A stretch of 64,000 bases of DNA from Leuctra nigra (GCA_934045905.1 OW203761.1:32786964-32850963); one strand, 5' to 3'; shown: positions 45,795 through 61,400, numbered from the stretch's first letter. Numbers and translations: made by a program. The notes: generated by a model from the letters alone, not told the origin.

Positions 45795-48700
45795 TCAACT
45801 TGACTTGATGGCTTTTTGATTTTTCTCAGAGATATCTGACATATCAACACCATTCTCTTCTGATGGTGTTGGTGAATCTTCTTTAAGCTGCCTCTTTTCT
45901 ATTTCAGCCTTGAAGTTTTCAATATCTTGTTGGCTACAAATATGAGAATTACAAGATTACATACCAGTACCACCAAACCATTACTCAGTTTGCACATGTG
46001 AAGTTGGGGAAAACGCATGATGTGCATAGAAAATAGAATCAGTACCTAGGTACATATTTTCTTTCAAAAGCTCCACAATGGGGTTTGGTGAAGGAGTAAA
46101 GTAGTATTTGGTTGTTAACATCTGTGACCAGTGACCTTCAAGTACTGCAATGTGAAATCTTTTTGTTTTCTAATGGAACTTTAATAAAATGATTTAGGGT
46201 GTTGAGCGTCTTTTGTACATGCATTATAAATATAAATACATAATAATAATGGCAGTGTAGGACAACTTGAATGCCTAGTGATGAAATGGTGTAAATATTG
46301 TCAGAGTCCGCTGAACGAACCTACGTAATATTCGATACAATACGACAACCTTTGCACACTGGCTCTTACCAAAAAAGAAGTGTTACCAACAAACATGAAA
46401 CTGTATACATACCTAACTACTGAGAAAAATGGAACATATTTACTACCAACAATCAAAAATAACTTACCTTATTTGAACAAATAGGATTCCGTTGATCACG
46501 TTGAGCATGTCGAGGACACTGCCCATGGACGGTGGCTGGATCTGAATGGGTGGCAGAGAAGCGCCTGGCTTGCCCGTGTAGATTTCATTCATCTTCTTCT
46601 GGAGGACAACTGCTTGTGACGTTAAGTGACGGAGGCAGTCCGATGACTCACGTGTCTTATCGTGGTTTTCACCCAGCTGAAACGTGAGAGTTAACATTGC
46701 TGAATTCAGGGTAGCAACCTACTAATCACAAATTGAAAATTAGGCTATTTTCTCATGTGGGCGGATGGTTTGGCCTTAGGCCGGTGTGGATTCGTTTAAC
46801 CCTTTAAGTAGTGAGTTAATTTGTAGGTAGGTAGAGGTAAAAATTCTATATCCTTTTTGGGATGTGTTAGGAAGCAGATTTTTGTATGATGAGTAGAGCC
46901 AGTTTTAAATGGTGATGCGCGAATTCGCGAATTGTTCTGATTGCACTATTTTCTTCTACTAAAATCCATTTCATTGTGTATAGATCCCAAATCTACCATT
47001 TTTACATCGCGAAAAAAAACGAAATCCAACCCTGATCGCGATATTCAACATTTTCCGCGAAATGACCACGAAATAAAGGTTTTCTATTAAAATTACTGCT
47101 TTTATCCCCCTAACAGGTCACACAACAACAAACGAAACCAGTTTCTTTCCATGTGCTACTCACTCAACCCCCTCCCCCTCGCCAGACACTTTGCTACCCA
47201 CCCTCAAAGTGAACCAGACCAGTCTAACCAGTTGATGATGCCTCCAGGCTGCTTTGTTTTGCGCCCCCATCTGTTCAAGGTCGTCCGGTTTTCCCAACCC
47301 CCCTTCCACCCTCAACCAGTCGCAACTATTCATCAATAGTCTACTTACACAGAAGGATATTTTGGAACAATTACTGCACTGAAAATTGTTGGATTGGGAA
47401 AGAAAATATTGTCAAACTATACATTTTGCGTCGTGAAATTTTAAATATGTATCATCTATACAGAGAAAATGTGGGTTGGGGAAAATACAGTACAGAGCAT
47501 TAAAGACGCCATTCTAGACAAGCCTATTTCAGTGCTAATAGTGCATGACCAATCCATTCCAATCCCTCCTCCAAAGTGGCATACATGTTTTTCATCTAAT
47601 TATGGTTTCTGGGGGCTATTACAATGTGTTTTATAACCAATTTAATATCACCACAAAATCGCGAAATCCCTCTTCCAGAAAAAACACAAAAAACGAAATT
47701 GATGATTTTAAAAACGAATTTTAAGAAATAAAATCACCACTTAAAACTGGCTCTAATGATGAGTATGTAGAGCTAAATATTAAGTCAATTTTTAAAATGT
47801 ATTTCCAAAAAAAAAATCAAAAAAAAATTGCAATTTTTTTTATGTACACACGACAATTCCTAAAACGGTATTTGAAAGAAATGGATTGTCGGGAAAAAAT
47901 GTGATGGCATCATCTGATGAAGTCTATACCTACTTGTCATCTACATCTAGTAGGTGAGCTCTGATTTCATTGATAATAAATAGGATTGATTGTCAATGAA
48001 GCTGACCAGCAGCCAATCTGTTTCGTTCAAATACCGTTTTATGAATTGTCGAGTGTACCTATATGTAGAATGCCAGCACGTAAGAGATACGTGCATACTA
48101 CTCAAAGGGTTAATATGAGGCACAGCTATGATGATGTTTTAAAGAAAAATTACAATGTATTCATTTATTATAGTTCAACAAAGTTCATTTTACACACCTG
48201 CTGCTTGTAAATAGCGTATGTCTCTTTTTCATTGTTGAGAGCCGACCGGAAGTCGCCCATACAGCTCTGTGTGCGTGCGACGAGGTGGAAGCTGACCGCG
48301 ACCTTCAGCGACTTGTTGCCATAGTAACGCACGTTGAGCGCCAGAGCTTTCTCCAGGAACCGCAAGGAGAGCTCGTACTCGCCAACTGCATGCAAGATCA
48401 AGCTGATGTTGCTGTCGAGTAGTGCGATCTCGGGGTGGTTCTCGCCGCAGACCAGCAATGCCAGGTAGCGAGCACGATACAGCAGCTTCAGCGCTGTGCT
48501 CACTTGGCTGTTGGCAAAGCAGTACAGTGCCAGGTGCGTCTGAAACGTCAACAAAAGATAAATTAGACTCAATGGTAGTACATACATGAAAAGAGAGTGT
48601 ATGCCACACTTTCCAAAATGTTTACCAGCTAAGTGCCACAAAGTGTGATACACACAAACATAGTGCGAGTCAACATTCAATTATAGTGATTATTGGCTCT

Positions 48701-51700
48701 GGAGTATTAGTGTCACTCCACATTACAAATAAATAGGTAGATGAGGGAAAATTTTGCTAATTTGCATGTAGGTACATGCTTTTAGATTCTATTATTTATT
48801 TTGGTTTAACGGCACGTCAACAAAGAGATATTGCGCACATTATTTTTTACTTTTAACTTTGTTGATCATAAGTGGAGAACATGGGGGTGGAGATGGGGGA
48901 CTCCCCCGGGACTTCCGGGGAGTCTGAAACAGGTAGGAAAGCCAGTTCAGAATGGTGACAGACCGGCTGGGAGGGGGGGGGGGGGGAGGCTGGCCCAAGG
49001 GGCCCGCGAATTTTGGGAGGGCATGGGACTAGGTTGACCCTGGACTGCACTTAGTTGGGACCAACTCGTCATGTGAGGCGGCTCCTTAAGCCCCACCACC
49101 GCGTCAAGGTAGCAATCCATTGGTGAGGCATATGCTTTTATTCTGAGCAACTCTAATGGGCCTGTACCTACTCTGTTGCAAACTCTATCTAAAATATCTG
49201 CTTTGTCATTTTTATGGCACAGAGCATTTTTATGCTTCACATTAATGCAATCTAATTTTTGTAGTGTATGAATTGTGTTAAAAGGCTGCCATATTGGACC
49301 AATTACAAATCCCGACTAATTGATTAGATTTTGATAACATCTGCAACTCACGTATTCTGTGATAGTGTACGGGTGGTCGATGCCATTGACCCTCTCGGAC
49401 ATAAGCACTGCCTTCTGTTGGTAAGCGAGTGCCTCGGCGTGCTCTCCCATGATGTAATTGAGACGGGCAAGCATGCGCAGGCACTGTGCGATCTCCGGGT
49501 GCATTGCGCCATACACGTTGTTCAGCAAGTTCAGTGCCTCGCTGATGAGCTCATAGCCGTCCTTTAAGAAGCCTTGCTGGATCTTGGTCTGGCCAGTGGT
49601 GTAAAAGTTGTATGCATCGCTGGCCTGTGGAGCAAAATATAATCTTAATAATATGTTTCCAATCATACGGAATTTGTTCTTACGTTTCTACTGTCTTTTT
49701 ATACAATAGGTTTAAAATCTAAACAGTTACCACATTACACAGCTTAAAATAAAATAAAATAAATATGTAATAAAATTAAAATAGAATGTGACCATTGTCT
49801 GCAGTGTGTGTAACTAAAATTGGACTGTTTGTCAACAGACAACGTTTTATACAGTATACAGTATATGTAAACCAATATTTGAAGCTATGTCCTACACTGC
49901 GTTTCATGAGGAGAGTTGGAAATAACGTTTTTTTTGTACATCCCTCAGTTGCTATGAGCGACATCCCGAGACATCCCTCTCTCTCGGACAAGGAGTATTC
50001 AAAATATCTTACCGGACAGCTAAATGTGAAACGCAGTGTAGAGAGAGGAATATTAAGCATTGTATTTCTGGGAGTTCAAAGCAAATACGTCAAATCAATT
50101 TTCAATATTATTTGTCTCCTCTCACCCTAGGATTGATATGCTTGACTATAGGGAAGATGTTGATGATATCCTCCTCGAAGAATGTCAGCCTGTTCTTGGA
50201 ATCACATGAGTATTCCCTCAGCAGTATTTGAACACCAGTCTTCACACAGAAAGACCGCAGAAGCGAGATCTTCTGCAGTGAGAACTTCTCACACGCGGAC
50301 TCTATCGAGTCGGACGGAAGGTCCCAGTCGTAGTAGCTCTTGATCTCGGACTTGAGCTGCATCCACAGGGACTTGGGTGTTAGATTTGCCCACTCGGTGG
50401 CATCAGTGTTCATCAGAGGGTTAACTCTGCCCTTGCGCTTATTGCGCCGCTTGCCAGGCTTGCTGGGCAACTAAAATCAAAGAACACAGAAATAGAGTTG
50501 ACAATTAATCCCCCTCATTGTCATTCTTTCTATGTGAAGTTTTCAGCCTAACTAGCAAGAATCATTCATAGAAGACACATAAAATGAACATAGATACACA
50601 ATTTTATCAATTATAAACTAATTCAATTATTCGAAGAGTAGGTACCAAATGTAGGTGTAATATCCGACAAAAAAGGAAACTGCATACATTTTTGTGTCTT
50701 AAGTTCTACTGTAAGAAGAACCCAGTTCTTACGAATCAGTAGCCTTATCTGTTTATATAGCATATTACAAAATAAAGAATCATTGCTAAAATTCCCCAAA
50801 TTTAGCATTTCATCTCAAGATTTCAAATATCTACTATGTAGGTTTCTAGTGTGACCTTAAAATATATCTGCAAGGTATGCTTTACCTCATCACCAGTTTG
50901 CAATGGATGTGGCACTTGGCACGCTGACAGGAAACAATTGAGGAAGTGACTGACAGCTGCAGACAGACTCATGAGCTCCGTTGTTTGCATGTAGGTGGTG
51001 AAGATGTGTTTGATGGTGCGCGTGATCAGCTCTCCGACAGCAATGTTGTACAGATACTCCAGCTGCTTCACCTTTGCTAGCATGTGAGCGATCTTACCCA
51101 GGTAGCGGATATTAATGCCTCGATTGTGCATAGCCTCCGAGAGTGTTACACCATCCATAGGTGCGGCAGAGTGGTCAAGGCAGTCGCGGATCTAGACACA
51201 CACACACACACAGTAAAATTATTATTATTTAATATAACTAACAATAAAACTATGAAATCACTCTGTGTAAGGCCAGTTTCACATAAAGCGCATATCGCGT
51301 GTTGCGTTTTTTCTTACCGATCAATCACAAGTCCAGAAGCCGCTCAAGGCAGACTTGTGATTGGTCAATAAAAAAGACGCAAAACGCGCTTTATGTGAAA
51401 CCGGCTTAAAGGTCAATTCACAAGGCCGTTCCAAACCGGCCAAGTTAACCAAAGTTCCAAATCGCCGTTTCAAAAACTCCCATGTGAACTAAGAAAAAAC
51501 TTGAAATGGAAGATTGAACTCGAAGATTTGTACTTTCTAAATAGAACGGCCGTTCGGAACTTCGAAGCTTGGAACGGCCGTATGCATTGATCTTAAGGTG
51601 GATCTTACCGTTCAATATGAGTTGAAATTAGTATTGATATCAGTTTATATGCACTTAGACTGAAAAATAAAATTAATGAAAAAAATCTAGTTCGATAATT

Positions 51701-52377
51701 TTCCGGGAAATCTTTGGAAAATCGATTTTTAAAATACAGATAGTAATACACATGCAACTTTGTAACTATATTATAGAATTCGCTACGATTTTGTTGTAAG
51801 TATCTTTATACTGTCTACTTTGTTGAGGGTTGGTTTGTAACACCCTTTTATGTTCCCAAAAAATAAAAAATAAATGTTTTTTGTCCCCCTAAATCACACA
51901 TACATGCATGTCATTTTCTGTTGCCTACATATTAAATAAGGGTATTTCAAATATATTGCAAACTAGTTCATTACACGCGTCAAGCCATCTTGAATCCAAT
52001 GCCGAAAGTTTGACATTGATTGGACTTATATTAACGTCACTCTGTGTGTTTATGTGATGCTACTAATTTTGTTGTTTCTCTGGAAAAGTTGTGCGATTTC
52101 TTGGGCCGGCTAGTCGCGCCACTAGCGGTGTGAATCTCAAGTTCTGACACCCGCATGCCTGCGCGGGGGAGGGGGGAAGTCTGTTAGGTCTTGGTCGGTC
52201 TTCGTCAGCCTTTGTCTGGTCAGGTAGCAAGCATAAACTGTTTATGGCTGGGGGGATGTATTGGTTTACATTTCGCGGTAGCTGAATCTGATGAATGACT
52301 GACTTTGCTTACGCGGCAAAGTGTGATTGGACTGTGTTGAACAAAACTAATTTTCTAATTAGTAGACAAGGAATGTC

Positions 52378-52413
<36 letters not shown>

Positions 52414-52414
52414 C

Positions 52415-52455
<41 letters not shown>

Positions 52456-55400
52456 TAAAGTATAAGGACACATGTTTTGTGAGTCTACAAACTTTTGTGG
52501 ACATAATTATTTTTATTCTTCTTTTGAAAGAAATCAAGATTACCGTTTTATACTGTACAAGAGTAAGACATAATGTATGAGAGACTGAACACGCGGCACG
52601 GTTTGATCATTGTTCATTGGGTTTGATTTGATGTTCACGCGGATTCGATGTTAAGTCCCCCACCCACGCCCCCCGCGCCCCATGCCAGGGAATAAAGTGG
52701 GATTGATTTGGTATCATCAGTCAAATTGCAATTGATAGAGTTTGATTACATAATTCCAAAAATGTTCAACGCAATGACGAGAAAATTGACTTACGGCCTT
52801 CGACCTCTGAAGTACAGATTTGTACCCATGTACCAATAAATATCATTTCAATCTGTTACCATGGCGAAGACATTGTTGCCACGGCAGTATAGCTAATACC
52901 ATCTCTGAGTTCAAAGGTACACTTAGTAAAGAAATACCTTTTAGCCAAAAGTAAAAACGGCATCTGAAGGAAACGGATTGGCTGGCAGTTTCTTTGACAA
53001 TCAGTCCTTGTTAGTATCAATGAAATCAGAGCTCACCTATATCCTACTATAGAGTTATGACGAGTTAGCACAGACTTCATTGGATGATACCATCAATTGA
53101 AAATCAAATGAAAATTTCCTGTCATAACTTTCGATTGCTTTGACACTCATAGTCAAAAACTACTTGTCAGGGGCATTTGAGAGAACTGGGCATTTGAATG
53201 TAAAATTATGCACGTTCTTATACACCATCGAAATATTATCAACTTGCACTAGGCGGGAACAAATTAGATAACTGGGCATTTTACCTATTAGCCTATATGT
53301 TTGTGATATTTTGTTATTTATTACGATTTATTTATGATTCATATGAAATTTTTTTAGTTTCAATTTATGTTGAAGAGAAATTACTTTTGAAAAATATGAA
53401 ACTTGGAGGTAGGCATCTAAAAGTGTAGGCATCTAATACGCGGTCTCCCCCCCCCCCCCCCCCCCCCCCCTGCCAGGGAATAAAGTGGGATTGATTTGGT
53501 ATCATCAGTCAAATTGAAATTGATTGAGTTTGATTACATAATTCCAAAAATGTGCAACGCAATGACGAGAAAATTGACTTACGGCCTTCTACCTCTGAAG
53601 TACAGATTTGTACCCATGTACCAATAATACAATTTCAATCTGTTACCATGGCGAAGACATTGTTGCCACGGCAGTATAGCTAATACCATCGCTGAGTTCA
53701 AAGGTACACTTAGTAAAGAAATACCTATCAGCCAAAAGTAAAAACGGCATCTGAACGAAGCGGATTGGCTGCTGGTCATTTTCTTTGACAATCAGTCCTT
53801 GTTATTATCAATGAAATCAGAGCTAACCTATACTACTAGAGTTAGATTCTCACCTCTATGGTTGACGAGTTAGCACAGACTTCATTGGATGATGCCATCA
53901 ATTGAAAATCAAATGAAAATTTCCTGTTATAACTTTCGATTGCTTTGAAACTCATAGTCAAAAACTACTTGTCAGGGGCATTTGAGAGAACTGGGCATTT
54001 GAATGTAAAATTATGCACGTTCTTATATTCCATCGAAATGTTATCAACTTGCACTAGGCGGGAACAACGGAGCGTAAATTTGGATGTTTTTTTGTCTGGG
54101 GCTTAACGTCGCACTGTTCTGAAGCGAGGCTAATGGCGACGGATTAATGATTATGATGATGATTGGGAGATGATGGTGAAGATTAGGTAAGGATGGAAGG
54201 TGGGAAGGAGGCGGTCGTGGCCTATTAGTAGGGTACCTTCCCAGCATTTGCCTGTCGACTGAGGGAATACCACGAAAAAACCCAGTCAGGAAGTCGGATG
54301 CATTGGGCAATAGATTACTGGGCATTTTACCTATTAGCTGATTTGTTTGTGATATTTTGTTATTTATTACGTTATATTTATGATTCATGTGACGATTTTT
54401 CTACTTTCAATTTATGTTGAAGACAAATTACTTTTGAAAAATAAGAAACTTGGAGGTAGGCATCTAAAAGAGTGATCACTGTTTCGCGAGTACACTTTTT
54501 GGGCTAGGGATTCATTTTACCAAATCAGTATTTTGTCTGACATTTCATATTCTTTGGAATCGTGGAAAACAGTATAAAACATTTCGGCATTGGGACAGTT
54601 ATATTGCAATGATATTATCAATATTATAGGCTTATAATACGTAATATATTTTATGTATAATTATATTGTTATTTGTAATTGTGAACGAGCTGTAGTCGTT
54701 TGTAATTTACAACGATTATTGATAAGCCAGTCGTAACAATGTTTGTACCGTTATGTAATTTTCATTGCCCTATAAAGGGGCGATTGCAAATAAAAACATC
54801 GAATTATTGAGTCAGCGCATAGCTGAAAATTTAATATTTTGCTGTGTTGATAATACATTTTCGAATAAAAGCGTATTTCTTTTATTGGAAACATTGTGTT
54901 CATTTCTTCTTTCATGTGGCCAGATTACTTAGGTACTTTCTCTCCTCGATAAAACTCGGTAGAATCAATGAGTTTGGGTAACTGAACTAATTGTGTCAAT
55001 AATTGATACAAAGGTTTCTATGTAAATTTTGTTCGGAAGATCCGATGATTGTTGTAAGACAAGAATTATATGAATTGCAATTAATTTAGCACCTTTGGTG
55101 TAATTATTGCAAGATGAAGCATTCAACTGAATGTAGAATTCGGTAATGAGAAGCAGAATGCCGGTAGTCAATTAGGGCTAAATAATTTTTCAGCTCAAAA
55201 GCACTTCATCCCTCATTCATTGAACAATATTTTTAATGGTGTTGAATACGTATGTACCTCAATAAAACTAAATTTGTTAACATCAGTCAAACAAAAGGCA
55301 ATGGTTAGATCTTGATTACATCATTCCAGAAGTGTGCAAGGACGAGACAATTGAGAAAATTGACTTCCTGCCTTCTACCTCTGAGTTACAGAAATATGAA

Positions 55401-58400
55401 CAAATATGTATTATAATGTGCCTCTGCATCCAGAGTTGAATCATTGTCCGGGCTCTTTCTTCCGAGATTCTTGAAATGTGAGATCACAGCTGCATGTTTG
55501 GGTTTACTGTCAACTACCTGCCTGTTTACGACCTGCCAGACCAGCCGTGACTGTTTATGAGTTTGTGAGACAGAGAGACAGAGATAGATACATCTCTCTC
55601 TCTCTCTCGCACTCACACAAAGAATGTTACAACCGGAGAAATAGGTTTGCTTATAAAAGCAATACATCCGTGCTCAACGAGCTCTCTGAGAGCACTGCGC
55701 TGATGGCGGTAGAACTTGGCATCATATAGGTAAAATCTGCCTTAATAAGTTGACAAGTCAGCCATTGTATGTTTGAAAACATATGTGAACAGCAGTGCAA
55801 AATTTTATGTTAAACAGTAAACACAGAAATTGAGTACTACCAAAGGTACTATGTATTCAAATGTGCAGATGGCACTTTTCAAAAAATCAAGAGGATTTTG
55901 CTCAAAAATTATATACCCAACCTCTGACATATGTGCACATTTTTGGATGGATTGGTTGATTGTTGTGACCTAGACAGTTCCATCAAATAACTAAAAGAGA
56001 ATGTGCTGTAGTAAGAGTACCATAGTAAAGTTCACAACGCCAGCAAGGTAAATGATGCTCGTTTGAATAGCTAAGCTAGGTGAAAGTTCCATGGCATATA
56101 GCGGGATAAAACCTTGAACTCACATAGCAGTAGCACTCATCTCATTCACAAACAGAAAAAAAACACGGTCATTTAAAAGAAGTATTGATGTAACTTACGA
56201 AGGTTGGTATCTGAGTGGTGAGAAGGAACTGAGCAGCATCTTTCACAAGTTGGCGCTCCTTCTTCAGTTTCTCGCCGGTGTCAACGTGAAGTACACTTGG
56301 TGAATACACGTCCGGATTAAACCTCACATCAAACTCGGTTTCTTTCAACGAGCCCACTGCTTCTGCTGCCTTCTTCACAATTTCCTTTGTGCTCTCTTCC
56401 ACTGGAAAGAACATCAAGAAAATTTAAATAAAGTGTCTAAACAAATTATGTTTTGTACAAATAATTGGACATCAGCAACAAAATATTGACGTCAACAGAT
56501 TTTGATTGAAGAATGGCATTGCACGTAAGGGCCAAAGATATAAGAGTTCGCATTGAAATTAGTTTTTAAAGCATATCCATCCATGCACTTAATAATAGTA
56601 AAATAAAAAATAAACCTTTATGTCATGTCACTTACAATCATTTTTATCACCGTTTGTGAAGGAGTCCGTAATCTTTTCAACAATTTTCTTCGCTTCATCA
56701 GCCTCCATCTCCTTCTCTGGCTCTTCTGGCATGGGTTCCAAATTGCTCTCATCCACCTTGTCATTTGTCTTCTCCAAGTCAGTTTTCATTTCATCACTCT
56801 TCTTGTCACCACTCTCCTTGTCCATGATGCAAGGAAGATCCCGCTCTTGGCTGCTGCGTGTTTCCCGCTCTTTCTGCTTCTTGGCACCCAGCTGCTGCAG
56901 GTGGAAGGCAGCACACTTGATGAACATCATGTAGCGAGACTCAACGAATGAGTCGATCAATTCTTGACGGAGACAGCACAACTTGTGTTTGTGTTCAACT
57001 GGAAACCCGAGGGCCTGAATTTCAGGGTTCAGCTCCTCACCATCCACTGTAAGTAGGTAAATAAAATGTGCTAAAATACGATTGAAAGGTTAATCCAGTA
57101 TAATGTGTATGACCAATATTTTGATCCAAACTCAAGGCAAAAAATTAGTCATACACAACGACAATCAAGAAATTTAATTTTAGGAAGGTTTACATAAATA
57201 TTAAATACGTATAACTCCTAATACTTAAAATGCATAGGTAATATCTTCTAAAAAATACCTACACAATGACAGCTTATTCATGCCACAAGTAACTTACGTT
57301 TCAAAAAATTTACATCAGGAGGAAATGTGCGCAGAAGGTCCAAGATATAATGACGTCCATCATTGCCGATGATTCCCTTACACTCCACCGAAGAGCAAAG
57401 TTCCACTTCTTCTTGCTTGTCATTGAACACTTTGTGTGGAAGAATCTTCAGCTGCTGGCCAGCTTTATTCAGCTAAAGAACAGAGATCGTTATTACAATC
57501 AAGCGGCAGGAGCGGCAGGCAGCTGTGCTCGATTCAATAATAAAACGGTTTATAGATTTCCGCAATTTCAATATTTACTGTTATAAAGGATCACAGACTT
57601 GAATTAGAAAGATAGTTGGGGCCAATCTTAGGTACCTTGTTTTATTGGACTGAAAATTGGTGCAAAATAAAATAACTATTTGTTCTACAAATCTACATCA
57701 ATCGGACCCATCCCAAATCAAACCAGTAGGTTTGTTTTATTTCAAGTCTCAAATAAAACTCATATTCACAATTTTCAAATATTTCATTGTATTACTAATA
57801 TACATTTTAAAAACCAAAATTATAATAATTATGCAGTCTGTAATATTCTTATAAAATAAATAACTTCTGGGCAAATAACACCTTCATCTTTTAATGCTTA
57901 ATTATTTCTTCACTTAAGTTTCTTGTAATAGTGGTACGTACATCAAAATAGCAACCCAGTAGGTACACACACATAACAAAAGCTAGACGATCCTGAACAA
58001 CTCACCAGCTCGAGATACTTGGGATGAGAGATAACTGTCTTGCCGAAGTCGATGGATCCGTAGACGACAGACTGCTCCTGCTCTCGCTCCAGAATGCCGG
58101 GTATGATAGACTGGGCAGTGACGCGATAGCCTCGATAGTCGATCACTACTGTTCCAAGCGTGTACAGACCTTGTAGATCCACTGCACTGTACACACGCAC
58201 GCCCTGCAAGTCGTTGCGCTGAAACACCAAGTACTGGAGTAAGAATCTTGGCACACAAACTATACATTAGAACGACAATGACATTAGTGCAATGTCATAA
58301 GTAGGTAAAACAGAAGCTACTGATCAAGATTAAAACAGGAAAGTACCTATGATCTTGTTGCTTGCATTTCATAGCACAGATTGGGGCCAATAATCACAGT

Positions 58401-61400
58401 CGGATGTATAGCAAGAAGGCGAAGGATAAATTGTTGGCTAAGAATCAGTATGTATCTCCATTTTTTAGATAAATGAGTTTGATCTAAAAAATTAAAAATA
58501 AATAGTACTTCCTACATCAGATGTTAAATAACTTGTATCTTCATCGAGAATAATAAAATAAGACAGAAAACAAGACTGCAGTACCACCTAATCTAATTTC
58601 TGAACTAGCGAACTGTTTATATAAACAGTTTCCTGCTCTCCTGAAAATCTATTTTTTTTGAGATACAGACCCTGATTTTTTGCCATCGACATTATTTCTA
58701 TTTTTTCCAATATAATCTCTACCAAAAAATTTAAGTATGAAGGTCCTATAGTGTCTGTATAAGGAAATAATGATCTAGAACCACGTTAAATATATATCTT
58801 GGATTTGATCCTTCCTTAGAGCATCAGACTTGATATGATTTCTTTGGCTAAGAAGCCAAGTGACCATTTGTCATCTTCACATACCGGAGCAACAAAGGCC
58901 GCCGCATCTCCTCCCAGCTCCTTGTAGTGATCTCGAACATCAAAGCCAAGCGAGAAGAAGATGTTGTTCCAGATGAACATCTGCATCTTGGCTTCCTCGC
59001 CCGGGTTGATGGCCATGACGTTGCCGTCAATCACCGCCATCGCCCCTCGCGTCGCAGCGGCAACGAAGTCGCTGTGAACCTTGAAGATGGCCCGCTCCCG
59101 CAGTAATCGCTCGGGAAGATTCTTCCGCGGCAGTTCTCGCGTCGTCTGCAGCTCCTCATTCCAGTCCCTCGTCTGACCGGGGATGTGCTCTTCATAGCCT
59201 AACTTCGATGAGAATGCTAAATCAAAGACATCAATGTTACCTAAGGTAAAAAAAATGTAAGTAATACAAATTTATTATCATTGCCACTTTTTGTATGTAG
59301 CTGTTCTTCTTACTTCACTGCTCAATTTCACATACATACCAAAGACCTCAATAATGTAGGTACATTCCTGCACACGGAAAATGGTCCGCAGTCAATATTC
59401 ATTCGACACCTAGGCTAGTATTTATTATTTATTTAAAGTAATTTTTCGGCCCTAAACTCACACTAGCCATCCGGTCTTTGTGCCAAAAAATTACATTCAA
59501 ATAAATGTTAAATACTAGCCGTAGTGTCACTTGAACATTGACCACGGACCAATTTCAGTGTCCAGGAGTGTGCCAATTAAAGAGTTATCATTAAATATAG
59601 GACTAACTTTTGGTGATAAATTTAATAAGTACAGACAATCTCTTCCTTTTTAAATGCGCCACTGCGCCGGAGACAATGTTTGTTTATGACGTAAATATTT
59701 TGCTAAAGATTGGTAGAAATAATATAATTAGGCATTCGTTATTAAAATGACTCACTATCTTCAGCTCGAATAGCATCAATTGTGTGCTCCATCTGCGGAG
59801 CACTCCACGAGTATATCTGGTAGGGAGTAGCAACTCGTTCAAACGGATGCCGCTGAGTACGCTTCTTCTGCAGCACGGAGAATGAGCGTTTGAATGCCGG
59901 ACTGATCTGGTTGAGAAGCTCTGTGAGCGAGTGACAGAGATGGCTCGGCATCGCCGGCTTGGGAGAGAAGTCCTCCTCGGAGGTCTGGTTGACGAAGAAG
60001 CCGCGTGTGCAGGCGGTTATGTGGTAGTGCTTCTCCTCAAGTGTCACCACGTACAAGTACATCAGATCGCCGTGCATCTTGCGGAAACCAGGAGGAGGAT
60101 TCCATCCGGACGTGGTCAGCACCTGGGCAAGGATTAGCCATGTACACAATTCATATCATTCAGACAATATTAGTACTGTATAGGAATTGTGCTAATAACG
60201 AAGGTACAAACTGGCCTGGCATTAATACAAGAAGTAATATAATAACAATAAACCCCACAAAGCCTTGTAAGATGATCTGAGGACTACGAATTCAGAATTG
60301 TCACAATAATATCTACAACAAAGTTTACTATCATTCTTGAAATAATATGAATAAAAATAATTATTAACTATTAGCATGTTAATATGATTAATATGGTTTA
60401 ATGGCACCTCGACAGCGAGGTCATTTTGCACACATTAAGATTGTAATTTTAACTTTGTTGAATATGTGGAGGTCATGGGGCGGGGTCGACTAAAACTAAT
60501 AGTAAAAAGAATAAGAATTATTACAGAAAAAAAACAAAAAAAAAAACACAAAACTACAGGAAATATAGGGACTGTAGTGTGTAACAACTTATGTAAATTT
60601 TGTTATCAAAGACAAATTATCTTCAGAAAAAAAAATACCATCTCTCTCATTACCTTGATGCTCAGTGGTCCCTTCTGCTCCTTTGCCTGTGGCTGGAGTG
60701 GGAGGAGAGGACGCTCCCGACTGCCAGGCATGATGTAGTCCGGAGGTGTGCAGTCCACACTCTCTGGACGAGTCTTCTTTTTCTCTACAATAGAAATGTC
60801 AACATATGAACTAGTACTCTTCTAGACGAACATCTCCAAGGCTAGTCTAGCTAGAGTCTCACCTAAAATGTCTCCCTGAGTAACAACATTTAGGAAAGAC
60901 AACGAGCTGCAGTCAACACCGTTGTACGAGTCGGCCGGGTCCAGGGACTTGAGTAAGTCACGGACGTGACGGACATGAATACGCGCTTCACGCATTGTGT
61001 ACGGCTCCTCCACAACCTGCCACATACCAAAACACTTGTGTTAAACTGTGAATAGTTGAGGGAGGTCGTTGAGATGATCATAACAAACTGTAATTTGACA
61101 TTACCTACTTGAGTACACTTGGCCAAACTAAAAACGGTATTCGAAACAAACGGATTGGCCGAAAAAGATTTGATGGCATCATCAAATGAAGTCTAAGCTA
61201 ACTCTTTATCTGACTCTCGTAGATGAGCTCTTATTTCATTGAGAATAACAAGGATCAATTGGCTTGGTGACTGACCTGCAGTCAATCCGTTTTGTCCAAA
61301 TACCGCTTTTAGTTGTGCCAACTGTACATGGTAATGTCAGTGTCAGTAGCTGTAATTGTCAAATTTTGAAGATGTCAACATTCTTTGTCAAAAAGCTAGG

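Larger units (their letters stand above)
52684..54474 (+). repeat. Tandem duplication in the long CLUH intron
   Basis: Unit 1 (52684-53426) and unit 2 (53471-54474) both start TGCCAGGGAATAAAGTGGGA and end CTTGGAGGTAGGCATCTAAA, with high identity throughout. They are separated by a C-run (53448-53470). Unit 2 has an extra about 260 bp (54059-54320) not in unit 1. Each unit carries an AAAACGGCAT-family MITE. Confidence 0.8.

Noticed and set aside
48229..48609. 126-codon minus-strand frame
   Set aside because: Shadow of the CLUH TPR exon (48198-48539) in another frame.
53448..53470. C-run as a biological signal
   Set aside because: Most simply a slippage tract or assembly artefact at the duplication join.
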